Shown here: positions 42,362 to 51,467 of the stretch, one piece after another | How positions within the stretch are numbered: the stretch's first letter is position 1 | Layout: each line of letters opens with the position of its first letter | Source of the DNA: Arthrobacter sp. E3 | GTDB taxonomy: Bacteria > Actinomycetota > Actinomycetes > Actinomycetales > Micrococcaceae | Direction: 5' to 3' | NCBI RefSeq assembly: GCF_017353415.1 | Contig: NZ_JAFMPX010000019.1 | Location: 1 to 64,000, forward strand | Length of the DNA stretch: 64,000 nt | The notes under the pieces: model-generated | Databases searched by the model: none | Told to the model about the DNA's origin: nothing | Seen by the model: only the letters and a program-made list of their open reading frames with translations | Translations under genes and position numbers: made by a program

Positions 42362-43753
42362 ATGAGCATCACCATGGAAAACACTGGCACGGCCAGCACC
42401 TTTGACTACACCACTCTGGCCCAGGACCCCGCATGGTTGGGGTTGAAGAACGCTGCGACACTCCTGTCGGAGCTGCAGGTCAAGGACGGTTCCGTGCCCG
42501 AACCCGCTGACCACTCCGCGGCCACCGCTTATATTGAGACCATTCAAGCCTCCATCATGGAACTGGCCCAGTATTTCGAGCATGACCGCGGGTATCTGGA
42601 TCTGCTGGTTGCCGACTTCAGCAAATGGGTTGGCGCCGGGTTGGGCGTGCCGGACTTCCTTGACTCGCTCATGGCCTTCACCCCGCAGCAACACCGCGTC
42701 GACGGACTGGGCCACTTGGTGGTCTTCCCCATGTATACGCAGAACGGATCCACCTCCCGCCACGTCGAAGCAGTTCTGGTGGAGGCTATCTGGCCCGAGT
42801 TCATCGGTGAACTCGAAGCGGGAAGCTACTCCAACAAGCTGTTCGTGCCGCTGCGCTTCATCGATTTCACCCCCGGATATCACAGCAACTCCGCGGTTTT
42901 GTTCCCGGAGAGCGTGGCCGTGCGTGAAACACCCAGCTTCACGTGGGGCGCCATCTTCCAAGACCGCGAAGCCGCCAGGTTCCGCCGCGTGGTCCGGGAG
43001 GCGGCCAAAGTGACCCGGCTCGACTTGCCGGCAGACGCACTCGAACTGCTGGACAGCCAGGCCTTGGCCGAGGAAACCTTTGTCATGTGGGATCTGATCC
43101 ACGACCGCACACACATGCGCGGGGACCTGCCCTTTGACCCGTTCATGATCAAGCAGCGCATGCCGTACTTCCTGTACTCGCTGGAGGAGTTGCGGTGTGA
43201 TCTGACCGCGTTCCGCGAATCCGTCGCCGTCGAGAAGGACGAAAAGGCCTCCCCCGACGCCCGCAAGCACGCGAAGCTCGTCCAGTACGCCGTCATCTTT
43301 GACCGGATCTTCCGCTTTGCCATCACCGGTACCCGGGTGCGCAACTACGACGGCCTGGGCGGTCAGCTGCTGTTCGCCTGGCTGCACCAGCACCACGTCC
43401 TGCACTGGACGGACACCAAGCTGAGCATTGACTGGGCCAACGTGCCGGAAGTTGTGATTGCGCTCGGCCACGAGATTGAGGACCTCTACTGGCGCTCCAT
43501 CGACCGTCCCAAGCTGGCGCACTGGCTGGCTGCCTATGATCTGGTCTCCGCCACGCTCACGCCCAACCCCGCATCCACCTGGGCCAAGGGGTCTGACGCC
43601 CTGCCGTTGATGGGACCGATGCGTGAAATCACGGATCAGGTCATGGATGACGAATTCCCGCTCTCCATGTTCTACGAGGCGCTGAACAAGAAGATGACGG
43701 CAGTGATTGAGTCCACGGCCGGAATCACCGGTGCCAGCGCATCCGTAAATTAG
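42362..43753 (+). CDS. DUF6421-type protein, function unknown
   Basis: A 463-aa soluble protein. I recognise it as a DUF6421-like family of actinobacteria; no function is established. Conserved-looking segments include WGAIFQDREAARFRRVVREAA, MWDLIHDRTHMRGDLPFDPFMIKQRMPYFLYSLEELRCDL and LLFAWLHQHHVLHWTDTKLSIDW, rich in His, Asp and Glu (HDRTHMRGD; HQHHVLHW), which could bind a metal. No signal peptide or membrane segment is seen. It stands as a single gene with its own strong promoter, upstream of an SDR and a threonine aldolase. Confidence 0.8.
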   Translation: MSITMENTGTASTFDYTTLAQDPAWLGLKNAATLLSELQVKDGSVPEPADHSAATAYIETIQASIMELAQYFEHDRGYLDLLVADFSKWVGAGLGVPDFLDSLMAFTPQQHRVDGLGHLVVFPMYTQNGSTSRHVEAVLVEAIWPEFIGELEAGSYSNKLFVPLRFIDFTPGYHSNSAVLFPESVAVRETPSFTWGAIFQDREAARFRRVVREAAKVTRLDLPADALELLDSQALAEETFVMWDLIHDRTHMRGDLPFDPFMIKQRMPYFLYSLEELRCDLTAFRESVAVEKDEKASPDARKHAKLVQYAVIFDRIFRFAITGTRVRNYDGLGGQLLFAWLHQHHVLHWTDTKLSIDWANVPEVVIALGHEIEDLYWRSIDRPKLAHWLAAYDLVSATLTPNPASTWAKGSDALPLMGPMREITDQVMDDEFPLSMFYEALNKKMTAVIESTAGITGASASVN

Positions 43754-43785
43754 GACGGCAACTGGAAGTGGGTACTGTAGGGAAC

Positions 43786-44523
43786 ATGACTGATTCTTCC
43801 TTGGCAGCTCCCCTGGTGCTGGTGGCCGGCGGCAGCAGTGCCGCCGGCATTGCCGTGGCCCGCGAGCTGCTTTCTACTGGCATGCGTGTGCTCACCGTAG
43901 GGTCCGACGCCGGACGCATCACGGCGGCGGCGCAGTCCACCGGCGGTGCCGTCCCCCTGGTGTGCGACTTGGCGGACCGCGAGGCGGTTGGGGAGCTCGC
44001 CGCGAAGATCCGCACAGACTTTGGGCCCCTTGACGGGCTCATCCATCTGGTGGGCGGCTGGCGCGGAGGTACTGGCATCACTGGGCAGAGCGACGCCGAC
44101 TGGGATTTCCTGCACACCTTGGGGATGACCACGCTGCGCAACACGAGCCGGGAGTTCTACGACGATTTAGCAGCCTCGCCCGTGGGCCGGCTGGCGATCG
44201 TCTCCTCGGCCGCCGTCACGGCACCCACTGCGGACAACGCCAACTACGCCAGCGTGAAAGCCGCTGCCGAAAGCTGGGTCCAGTCCGTGGCCCAAGGGTT
44301 CGGGGGCCAGGCTGGGAGTTCCAGTGCCGCCGTCGTCCTCGTGGTGAAGGCACTGGTGGATCCGGCGATGCGCGAACGCTCTCCCGAACGCCGCTTCCCC
44401 GGCTTCACGGACGTGGCGGAGCTGGGACGTTCTGCGGCGGGCTTGTTTGCCCGGCCAGCCAGTGAACTCAACGGCGCTCGGCTCATACTTGACCAACTAC
44501 CAAAGAAGCAAGGCGAACAGTGA
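43786..44523 (+). CDS. Short-chain dehydrogenase/reductase
   Basis: A 245-aa SDR. The dinucleotide loop is VAGGSSAAGIAVA rather than the usual TGxxxGxG, and the active-site YASVK (Tyr and Lys) with a preceding IVSSAAV serine is intact. The oxidation substrate is unknown. I choose the ATG at 43786, which has agggaac before it; a GTG six codons upstream is in frame. The stop overlaps the ltaE start by 4 nt, so the two are co-translated and may act on related substrates. Confidence 0.85.
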   Translation: MTDSSLAAPLVLVAGGSSAAGIAVARELLSTGMRVLTVGSDAGRITAAAQSTGGAVPLVCDLADREAVGELAAKIRTDFGPLDGLIHLVGGWRGGTGITGQSDADWDFLHTLGMTTLRNTSREFYDDLAASPVGRLAIVSSAAVTAPTADNANYASVKAAAESWVQSVAQGFGGQAGSSSAAVVLVVKALVDPAMRERSPERRFPGFTDVAELGRSAAGLFARPASELNGARLILDQLPKKQGEQ

Positions 44524-45638
44524 CCAACGGCAGCACCCCCACCACACAGGACACCGCACCCAACTCGGCACTCGACTCGGCGCAGCACTCGATCACGTTG
44601 CACGACCCCACACTGATCAGCTTTGCCTCGGACAACTATTCCGGCGTGCATCCGGAAGTCCTCGCAGCCCTGGCTGCGGCCAATGGCGGGCACCAGGTGG
44701 CATACGGCGGCGACGACTACACGGCCCACTTGCAGCAGGAGATGTGCCAGCTGTTCGGCAAGGACGTGGAGGTGTTTCCCGTCTTCAACGGCACGGGTGC
44801 GAACGTACTGGCCCTGCAGTCGCTACTGCCGCGCTGGGGGGCTGTGGTGTGTGCCGGGACCGCTCACATCAACATGGACGAAAATGGCGCGCCCGAGCGG
44901 GTGGGCGGCATGAAGCTGCTGCCGGTCGCCACGCCGAATGGGAAATTGACGCCGGAGCTCATTGACAAGGAGGCCTGGGGTTTCGGCGATGAACACCGCG
45001 CCCAGCCGCTGGCCGTCTCCATCACCCAGACCACCGAGTTGGGCACCTGCTACACACCGGAGGAAGTGCGCGCCATCTGCGATCACGCGCATTCGCTCGG
45101 CATGAAAGTGCACATGGACGGCGCGCGGCTGGCCAATGCCGCCGCGTTCCTGGGTGTTCCGGTGCGGGAGTTCACCTCCGACGCCGGTGTGGACGTGTTG
45201 TCCTTTGGCGGCACGAAGAACGGGGTCATCTTTGGTGAGGCGGTGGTGGCGCTGAATCCGGCCGCCACGGATGGCTTGATCTTCCTGCGCAAGATGAACA
45301 TGCAGCTGTCCTCGAAGATGCGTTTCATCTCCGCCCAGCTGCTGGCCTTACTGTCGGACGGGCTGTGGCTGCGCTCGGCCGGGCACGCGAATGCGATGGC
45401 CGCCACGCTGCGCGCCGCCGTGGAGTCCCTGCCCGGTGTCCATTGCACGCAGCCCACCGAATCCAACGGTGTTTTTGCCGTGCTGCCCGAGGGCGTCGCG
45501 GAGCGGTTGCGCACGAAGTTTCGCTTCTACGACTGGGATGAGGCAGCACGCGAGGTGCGTTGGATGTGCTCTTTCGACACGCAGGAGTCGGACATTTCCG
45601 CGTTTGTGGCAGCCTTGCAGGCCGAGCTGGCGGCTTAG
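44520..45638 (+). CDS. ltaE: Low-specificity L-threonine aldolase
   Basis: PLP enzyme that splits threonine or allo-threonine into glycine and acetaldehyde. The 372-aa fold-type I protein has ISFASDNYSGVHPEVLAALA, NGTGANVLALQSLL, GMKVHMDGARLANAAA and the PLP lysine K233 in SFGGTKNG. The GTG start overlaps the SDR stop (GTGA). The N-terminus of about 25 residues before the core is Ser/Thr-rich and variable. Confidence 0.93.
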   Translation: MTNGSTPTTQDTAPNSALDSAQHSITLHDPTLISFASDNYSGVHPEVLAALAAANGGHQVAYGGDDYTAHLQQEMCQLFGKDVEVFPVFNGTGANVLALQSLLPRWGAVVCAGTAHINMDENGAPERVGGMKLLPVATPNGKLTPELIDKEAWGFGDEHRAQPLAVSITQTTELGTCYTPEEVRAICDHAHSLGMKVHMDGARLANAAAFLGVPVREFTSDAGVDVLSFGGTKNGVIFGEAVVALNPAATDGLIFLRKMNMQLSSKMRFISAQLLALLSDGLWLRSAGHANAMAATLRAAVESLPGVHCTQPTESNGVFAVLPEGVAERLRTKFRFYDWDEAAREVRWMCSFDTQESDISAFVAALQAELAA

Positions 45639-45700
45639 GCCCGTCAGCGGGTGCGGCGCGCCTGCCACGCTTTGTCCCGGCGGAGTCATAGCCTGCCAGT

Positions 45701-46276
45701 GTGACTGTCATGCAGCAGCTTCCCGCTGAATTCCAACTGGCCTTGGCCTCGCTGCGTGCTGCCAGTGTCCGCAGCGAGATCATGCTGGCGGAAGTTCCGG
45801 CCCCAGCCAGGCTTGCCCCCTATGGTGTGGCGTTGGGTGCGGAAATCATGGTTGACGGCGAAGAAGTGGCCACTGGACGCTTCATTCTGCTCCACGATCC
45901 GCATGGGTCCCCACTCTGGGACGGCACGTTCCGCATCGTAACCTACGTCCGTGCACAGCTGGAAGCTGACATGGGCAACGACTCCCTACTGGGCAACGTC
46001 GCCTGGGCGTGGCTCGTTGAGGCGCTGGAGGAACAGCGCGCCGGCTATACGAGCGCCGGCGGAACGGCCACCCGGGTCCTATCGGAAAGTTACGGCACGC
46101 TCGCCGCCCGCCCCGACGCCATCGACATTGAGCTGCGCGCCTCCTGGACTCCCACGGACACCTCGGTCCGCCCACACTTGGAGGCGTGGGCCAACATTGT
46201 GTGCACTTTTGCCGGGTTACCACCCGTGCCAGACGGCGTGACCTTGCTTCCGCATCGGCGCACCAGGGGCCATTGA
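45701..46276 (+). CDS. DUF3000-family protein
   Basis: A 191-aa actinobacterial protein with LPAEFQLALASLRAASVRSE, RLAPYGVALGAEI and a C-terminal ARPDAIDIELRASWTP/VRPHLEAWANIVC. This is the DUF3000 family, almost always next to the HRDC-containing ribonuclease D gene, as it is here. Its function is unknown. The start is GTG at 45701 or the ATG nine bases later. Confidence 0.88.
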   Translation: MTVMQQLPAEFQLALASLRAASVRSEIMLAEVPAPARLAPYGVALGAEIMVDGEEVATGRFILLHDPHGSPLWDGTFRIVTYVRAQLEADMGNDSLLGNVAWAWLVEALEEQRAGYTSAGGTATRVLSESYGTLAARPDAIDIELRASWTPTDTSVRPHLEAWANIVCTFAGLPPVPDGVTLLPHRRTRGH

Positions 46277-46336
46277 GGCTTTTGCCTACTTCCATTCACG
46301 ACGGCGCTGCTGGCTGTTCGGTAGACTAGGGGCATC

Positions 46337-47773
46337 ATGACCAATGCAGAAACAAGCTCACACAGCCGCGTCAGGGACAAAATGTCCACCCAGTACAGCG
46401 GCCACAGCCCGGCCTCCAGCACCGCGAACAGTGCCGCACCAGGCAATTCAGCCGGCAGTTCAGCGGGCACCACCACCGATGTGGCCTCCACCCCGCTGAC
46501 GTCCGTGGTCATTGACGGCCAGCACGTGGAACTGGGAGATCTGCCCGAAATCGTCGAGCTGAACATGCCCCAGGACGGGATCCCCGCCGTCGTGGAAACC
46601 GAGCCTGCCCTCAAACGGTGTGCGGCCGCTCTTGCAGAGGGCAGCGGCCCGGCAGCTGTGGACACTGAGCGGGCATCCGGCTTCCGCTACGGCCAGCGCG
46701 CCATGCTGGTGCAAATCCGCCGCGAAGGTGCCGGCACGTGGCTCATCGACCCCGAAGCGTTTTCCGACCTGAAGATCATTGATGATGCCCTGCGCGGAGT
46801 CGAATGGATTTTGCACGCAGCCAGCCAGGACCTGCCCTGCCTAGCCGGCGTCGGCATGTGGCCCGACAAGCTTTTTGACACGGAACTTGCTGCCCGCTTG
46901 GCCGGCCTGCCGCGTGTTGGTTTGGGCGCCGTCGTGGAGTCCCTGCTGGGCTACCACTTGGCCAAGGAGCATTCCGCGGCCGACTGGTCCACCCGCCCTC
47001 TGCCCGAGCCGTGGCTGCGCTACGCCGCCCTGGATGTTGAAGTCCTGGTGGATCTGGAAGAAGAACTCGTGGCCCTGCTGCACAACGATGGAAAGCTTGA
47101 CTACGCAGCGCAGGAGTTCCAGCATCTTGTCGATTCAGGGGTACCGGCGCCGCGCGTTGACCCCTGGCGGCGCACCTCCGGCTCACACACCATCCGCAAC
47201 CGCACCCAGTTGGCGGCCGTGCGGGAACTGTGGCAGACCCGCGAAAAGCTGGCTGAACACCGAGACATCGCCCCGGGCCGGCTCATCCCGGACTCCGCGA
47301 TCGTGGCCGCAGCCAAGGGCATGCCATCCACTGTTCCGGCTCTGCTGGCGCTCTCCGGTTTCCATGGCCGCTCCGCCAAGCGCGACGCCCCCAAGTGGCT
47401 GCACGCCATACAAACGGCCAAGAACGTCACCGAACCGCCGCCGCTGCAGGTTGCCAGCAATGCCCCGCCGCCGCCACGCGTCTGGGCCGAGCGGGACGTC
47501 GAAGCTGCCGCCCGCTATGCCACCGCGCGTGCGCGTTTGGGCGAGCTGGCCGAGGAACTCAATATCCCCGGGGAAAACATCCTCACGCCGGACTTCCTGC
47601 GCCGCGTGTGCTGGCGGCCGCCGTCGGACATCACCAAGGAAACGGTGTCCGCCCAGCTGGCCGAACTGGGCGCACGCTCGTGGCAGATCGAAATCACCGC
47701 TCCCATGCTGACCGAGGCACTGGCACATCCTGATCCGCTGCCGCCGAAGGAGCCCAAGGAGCCCAAGGGATAG
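46337..47773 (+). CDS. rnd: HRDC-domain 3'-5' exonuclease (ribonuclease D type)
   Basis: A 478-aa protein with a DEDD exonuclease domain and an HRDC domain. The exonuclease has AVDTERASGFRYGQRAMLVQI (Asp109, Glu111), HAASQDLPCLAG (Asp165) and RYAALDVEVLVDLEEEL (Asp233). The HRDC follows at about 275-360, with LAAVRELWQTREKLAEHRD and GRLIPDSAIVAAAKGMP. A Ser/Thr/Ala-rich N-terminus of about 60 residues precedes the core. It matches the actinobacterial RNase D group involved in tRNA or rRNA maturation by family. DUF3000 lies upstream and fadA downstream. Confidence 0.93.
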   Translation: MTNAETSSHSRVRDKMSTQYSGHSPASSTANSAAPGNSAGSSAGTTTDVASTPLTSVVIDGQHVELGDLPEIVELNMPQDGIPAVVETEPALKRCAAALAEGSGPAAVDTERASGFRYGQRAMLVQIRREGAGTWLIDPEAFSDLKIIDDALRGVEWILHAASQDLPCLAGVGMWPDKLFDTELAARLAGLPRVGLGAVVESLLGYHLAKEHSAADWSTRPLPEPWLRYAALDVEVLVDLEEELVALLHNDGKLDYAAQEFQHLVDSGVPAPRVDPWRRTSGSHTIRNRTQLAAVRELWQTREKLAEHRDIAPGRLIPDSAIVAAAKGMPSTVPALLALSGFHGRSAKRDAPKWLHAIQTAKNVTEPPPLQVASNAPPPPRVWAERDVEAAARYATARARLGELAEELNIPGENILTPDFLRRVCWRPPSDITKETVSAQLAELGARSWQIEITAPMLTEALAHPDPLPPKEPKEPKG

Positions 47774-47819
47774 CAGCACAGCCGTGCGATGAGGGAAGAT
47801 GCAAGGAAGCACTCTGCTT

Positions 47820-47848
47820 TTGACCTCTAAGTTACTCATGAGTAACAT
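47820..47848 (+). promoter_or_regulatory. fadAB promoter with overlapping palindromic operator
   Basis: -35 TTGACC (47820-47825) and -10 TAACAT (47843-47848) lie 17 bp apart. The perfect 16-bp palindrome GTTACTCATGAGTAAC (47831-47846) fills the spacer and covers most of the -10. A bound dimer would block RNA polymerase, so this looks like a repressor site for the beta-oxidation genes. A TetR-type regulator is plausible from operator form but is not encoded in this window. Confidence 0.72.
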
Positions 47849-47920
47849 GAGGTGTGACACAGTCGTCCGCCGAGCCCTTGGGCGCAACGACACCGGTTGT
47901 TTGCACTTGAGGAGCGTAAC

Positions 47921-49225
47921 GTGAGTCAGAATCGCCAAGTTAGGGACGTCGTCTTCGTGGACGGCGTCCGCACACCGTTTGGACGGGCCGGGGAAAAAGG
48001 CATCTATGCCGACACCCGCGCCGACGACCTTGTGGTCAAATGCATCCGTGAGCTCATGCGCCGCAACCCGCAGCTTCCGGCCGAACGCATTGATGAGGTG
48101 GCCATCGCCGCCACCACCCAGACCGGTGACCAGGGCTTGACCATTGGACGCACCGCAGCACTTCTGGCGGGACTCCCCCAGTCGGTCCCCGGCTTCGCGA
48201 TCGACCGGATGTGTGCCGGCGCCATGACTGCCGTGACCACCACGGCGTCGGGCATCGGCTTTGGCGCGTACGACGTCGTCATCGCTGGCGGTGTGGAGCA
48301 CATGGGTCACCATCCCATGGGATCAGGTGCCGATCCCAACCCGCGCTTCATGTCCGAACGTATTGTGGACCCGGCCGCCCTCAATATGGGCAACACGGCC
48401 GAGAATCTGCACGACCGCTTTCCGGCCATCACGAAGGACCGCACCGACGCGTACGCCGTCGCGAGCCAGGCCAAACTGGCCGCTGCCTACCAGAACGGGC
48501 AGATCCAGCCCGATCTGGTCCCCATCGCCACACTGAAGCCTGGCCACGGATGGACCGTGAACACGGTGGATGAGCCGCCGCGTCCCGGCACTTCGCTGGA
48601 CGACCTGACCGCACTGCGCACCCCTTTCCGCGCCCACGGGCGGGTCACAGCGGGCAATGCTGCCGGCTTGAACGACGGCGCAACTGTGGCACTTTTGGCT
48701 TCAGCCGACGCTGCCGCCGAGCTGGGACTGCCCGTCAAGATGCGCCTCGTCAGCTACGCGTTCGCCGGTGTGGCACCCGAAGTCATGGGTATCGGTCCGG
48801 TTCCGGCCACTGAAAAGGCGCTCAAGAACGCTGGGTTGAGCATTGCGGACATTGGCCTGTTCGAGATCAACGAGGCCTTTGCCGTTCAGGTGCTGAGTTT
48901 TCTTGACCACTTCAACATGGCCGACGATGACCCCCGCGTCAACCGCTACGGCGGCGCCATCGCCGTGGGCCACCCGCTGGCCTCCTCGGGCGTCCGGCTC
49001 ATGAACCAGCTGGCCCGCCAGTTCGCCGAAGACCCTTCCGTGCAATACGGCATGACGACCATGTGCGTCGGGCTCGGCATGGGCGGCACCGTCATCTGGG
49101 AGAACCCGCACTTCATCCCCAGCGGCTCCCCCGCCTCGCAAGCTCGGCCGGGGACCCCTGCCGCCGTGGCCCCTGACTCGGCCGCCGCCTCGAACACCGC
49201 AACCACGGAAGGGGACGCATCATGA
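47921..49225 (+). CDS. fadA: Acetyl-CoA acyltransferase (thiolase)
   Basis: Last step of fatty acid beta-oxidation, cleaving 3-ketoacyl-CoA. The 434-aa thiolase has the acyl-binding Cys near residue 97 in IDRMCAGAMTAV, GGVEHMGHHPMG, EINEAFAVQVL, NRYGGAIAVGHPLASSGVR (His) and CVGLGMGGTVIWENP (second Cys). I choose the GTG at 47921, which has gaggagcg 6 nt upstream. A Pro/Ala/Ser-rich tail of about 35 residues is unusual. The stop overlaps the fadB ATG by 4 nt, so the two subunits of a multienzyme complex are made together. Confidence 0.96.
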   Translation: MSQNRQVRDVVFVDGVRTPFGRAGEKGIYADTRADDLVVKCIRELMRRNPQLPAERIDEVAIAATTQTGDQGLTIGRTAALLAGLPQSVPGFAIDRMCAGAMTAVTTTASGIGFGAYDVVIAGGVEHMGHHPMGSGADPNPRFMSERIVDPAALNMGNTAENLHDRFPAITKDRTDAYAVASQAKLAAAYQNGQIQPDLVPIATLKPGHGWTVNTVDEPPRPGTSLDDLTALRTPFRAHGRVTAGNAAGLNDGATVALLASADAAAELGLPVKMRLVSYAFAGVAPEVMGIGPVPATEKALKNAGLSIADIGLFEINEAFAVQVLSFLDHFNMADDDPRVNRYGGAIAVGHPLASSGVRLMNQLARQFAEDPSVQYGMTTMCVGLGMGGTVIWENPHFIPSGSPASQARPGTPAAVAPDSAAASNTATTEGDAS

Positions 49226-51366
49226 GCGCCCAGGACTTCAACAAGCTTGCCGTACTTTTCCCTGACGAAGTGGTGACGCACTCCTACGTCCAGGACATTA
49301 TCCTGCCCGGCGTCGACGGCGCCCCGAGCGCGGGCACCTTTGCCCTCGCCACGCTCGACAACGGCCTTGACCACCGCCGGCCCACCACCTTGGGTCCCAA
49401 CTCCCTCGTGGAGTTTGGCACGGTGTTGGAAGCCCAACGTGGGCGCGCAGCCAAGGGTGAGATCGTCGGCGTCGGCGTCACCGGAAAGCCGTTCTTCCTG
49501 GCGGCTGGGGCGGACCTTTCCGCTGTCAAGGGGCTCAAGGACAAGGAGGCCGGGCTGTGGATGGCACAGCTGGGCCATGACGTGTACTCCACGCTGAACA
49601 ACCTTGGCGTGCCCAGCTTTGTGTTCATCAACGGGGTGGCGCTGGGCGGTGGGCTGGAAATTGCGCTCAATGCCAACTACCGTACCGTCTCCACCGGCGC
49701 CGGCGCGCTGGCCCTGCCCGAGGCGTTCCTGGGCTTGGTGCCCGGCTGGGGCGGCGTGTACCTGCTCCCCCGCCTGATCGGCCCGGCCAACGCCGTGCAG
49801 GTCATGATTGAGAACCCGCTCTCCAACAACCGCACGCTCAGCGGTGCCGCCGCCTACAAGCTCGGGATTGCCGACGCCCTGTTTGAGCCCGCCGACTTCC
49901 TTGAGCAGTCGCTGAACTGGGCCGCCCGTGTCCTAGCCGGGGCAGAGACTCCCGCACGGCCCAACGCCGTGGCCGAACCGCTCAGCGAGGAAAACAGCGC
50001 TGCCTGGGATGCAGCCGTCGTGCGTGCCAAGGAGTTTGTCGAAGCCAAGACCTCCAATGCGGCGCCTGCCCCGGCGCGCGTCATTGAGCTGTTGGAGAAG
50101 GGCAAGCAGTTCAGCAAGGCGGAGTCCTTTGCCGCGGAGGACCAGGCGCTGGCGGAGCTCATGCAAACCCCGCAGTTCCGCGACACCGTCTATGCGTTTC
50201 TGGATTTGGTGCAGAAGCGGGCCAAACGTCCAGCCGGGGCACCGGATCCCAAGCTGGCGCGGCCGGTGACTAAAGTCGGCGTGGTGGGTGCAGGGCTCAT
50301 GGCCGGGCAGTTTGCGCTGCTGTTTGCGCGTCTGCTGAAGGTGCCGGTCGTGATGACGGACATCGACCAGGAGCGCGTGGACCGCGGCGTTGGCCACGTG
50401 CATGCCGAGGTGGACAAGATGTTGGGCAAGGGCCGGCTCAGCCAGGATGCGGCTAACCGGACCAAGGCGCTCGTAACTGGTTCCGTGTCCAAGCAGGCGT
50501 TTGCGGATGCCGACTTCGTCATCGAGGCAGTGTTTGAGGAACTCAACGTCAAGAAGGCCGTGTTTGCCGAGGTGGAGGCTATTGTCTCCCCCGAGTGCAT
50601 CCTGGCCACGAACACGTCCTCGCTGTCCGTGACGGCCATGGCCGAGGACCTGATGCACCCCGAACGCGTGGTGGGCTTCCACTTCTTCAACCCCGTGGCA
50701 CTCATGCCGCTGCTGGAGATTGTGCGGGCTCCGAAGACCGACGACGCCGTGCTGGCCACCGCATTCACCACGGCCAAGGCGCTGCGCAAGAGTGCGGTAC
50801 TGGTAAAGGATGCGGCGGCATTTGTGGTGAACCGGGTGCTGCTGCGCCTCATGGCGGAGGTGTCCAAGGCCTTTGACGAGGGCACTGACGCGGCCGTCGC
50901 AGACAACGCGCTGCGCCCCCTGGGCCTGCCCATGACGCCGTTCAACCTGCTGGCCATGGTCGGCATCCCCGTAGCACAGCATGTGACGGAGTCTCTGCAT
51001 GCTGCTTTTGGCGACCGCTTCCACGTCTCCGCGAACCAGCAGGCACTCATCGACGCCGGGCTGAAGGGATTGTGGGAAACTGCCGAGGACGGAACCCAGC
51101 ACATTCCCGCAAGCACGCTGGCACTGCTGGACTTTGGCAACTCCCCGTCCACCAGTGCCGAACTGCTGCGCAAAACCCAGGATGCCCTGGCCGAGGAGAT
51201 TGGCCTCATGCTGGACGAAGGTGTGGTGGCCGGGCCGCAAGACATCGACCTGTGCATGATCCTGGGCGCCGGCTGGCCCATGCACCTGGGCGGGATCACC
51301 CCCTACCTTGACCGCGTCGGGGCTTCCGAGCGGGTCAACGGGAAACTGTTCCACCCCGCCGCCTAG
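49222..51366 (+). CDS. fadB: Fatty acid oxidation multifunctional protein (enoyl-CoA hydratase / 3-hydroxyacyl-CoA dehydrogenase)
   Basis: A 714-aa alpha subunit of the beta-oxidation complex. The N-terminal crotonase-like domain has GVGVTGKPFFLAAGADLSAVKG, VFINGVALGGGLEIALNAN and ALPEAFLGLVPGWGGVYLLP. The central NAD-binding domain has VGVVGAGLMAGQFALLF (about residues 352-368), and EAVFEELNVKKAVFAEVE and TNTSSLSVTAMA. The C-terminal domain has VGFHFFNPVALMPLLEIVR (catalytic His). The hydratase step, dehydrogenase step and FadA thiolase together shorten acyl-CoA by two carbons. The start is ATG within ATGA, coupled to fadA. A 21-bp hairpin follows. Confidence 0.96.
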   Translation: MSAQDFNKLAVLFPDEVVTHSYVQDIILPGVDGAPSAGTFALATLDNGLDHRRPTTLGPNSLVEFGTVLEAQRGRAAKGEIVGVGVTGKPFFLAAGADLSAVKGLKDKEAGLWMAQLGHDVYSTLNNLGVPSFVFINGVALGGGLEIALNANYRTVSTGAGALALPEAFLGLVPGWGGVYLLPRLIGPANAVQVMIENPLSNNRTLSGAAAYKLGIADALFEPADFLEQSLNWAARVLAGAETPARPNAVAEPLSEENSAAWDAAVVRAKEFVEAKTSNAAPAPARVIELLEKGKQFSKAESFAAEDQALAELMQTPQFRDTVYAFLDLVQKRAKRPAGAPDPKLARPVTKVGVVGAGLMAGQFALLFARLLKVPVVMTDIDQERVDRGVGHVHAEVDKMLGKGRLSQDAANRTKALVTGSVSKQAFADADFVIEAVFEELNVKKAVFAEVEAIVSPECILATNTSSLSVTAMAEDLMHPERVVGFHFFNPVALMPLLEIVRAPKTDDAVLATAFTTAKALRKSAVLVKDAAAFVVNRVLLRLMAEVSKAFDEGTDAAVADNALRPLGLPMTPFNLLAMVGIPVAQHVTESLHAAFGDRFHVSANQQALIDAGLKGLWETAEDGTQHIPASTLALLDFGNSPSTSAELLRKTQDALAEEIGLMLDEGVVAGPQDIDLCMILGAGWPMHLGGITPYLDRVGASERVNGKLFHPAA

Positions 51367-51407
51367 TATTTCCGGCACAGCATTCCCGTTCCAACGGCAT
51401 TCCCAGC

Positions 51408-51456
51408 ACGACGCCGGGCCCGCACCTTGACACAAAAGGTGCGGGCCCGGCGTCGT
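51408..51456. terminator. 21-bp perfect hairpin between convergent genes
   Basis: Arms acgacgccgggcccgcacct(t) and its complement (51408-51428 and 51436-51456) form a perfect 21-bp stem with a 7-nt loop. It sits between the convergent fadB and the small gene at 51468, so it can terminate both. Confidence 0.85.
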
Positions 51457-51467
51457 TCTTGGCACGC

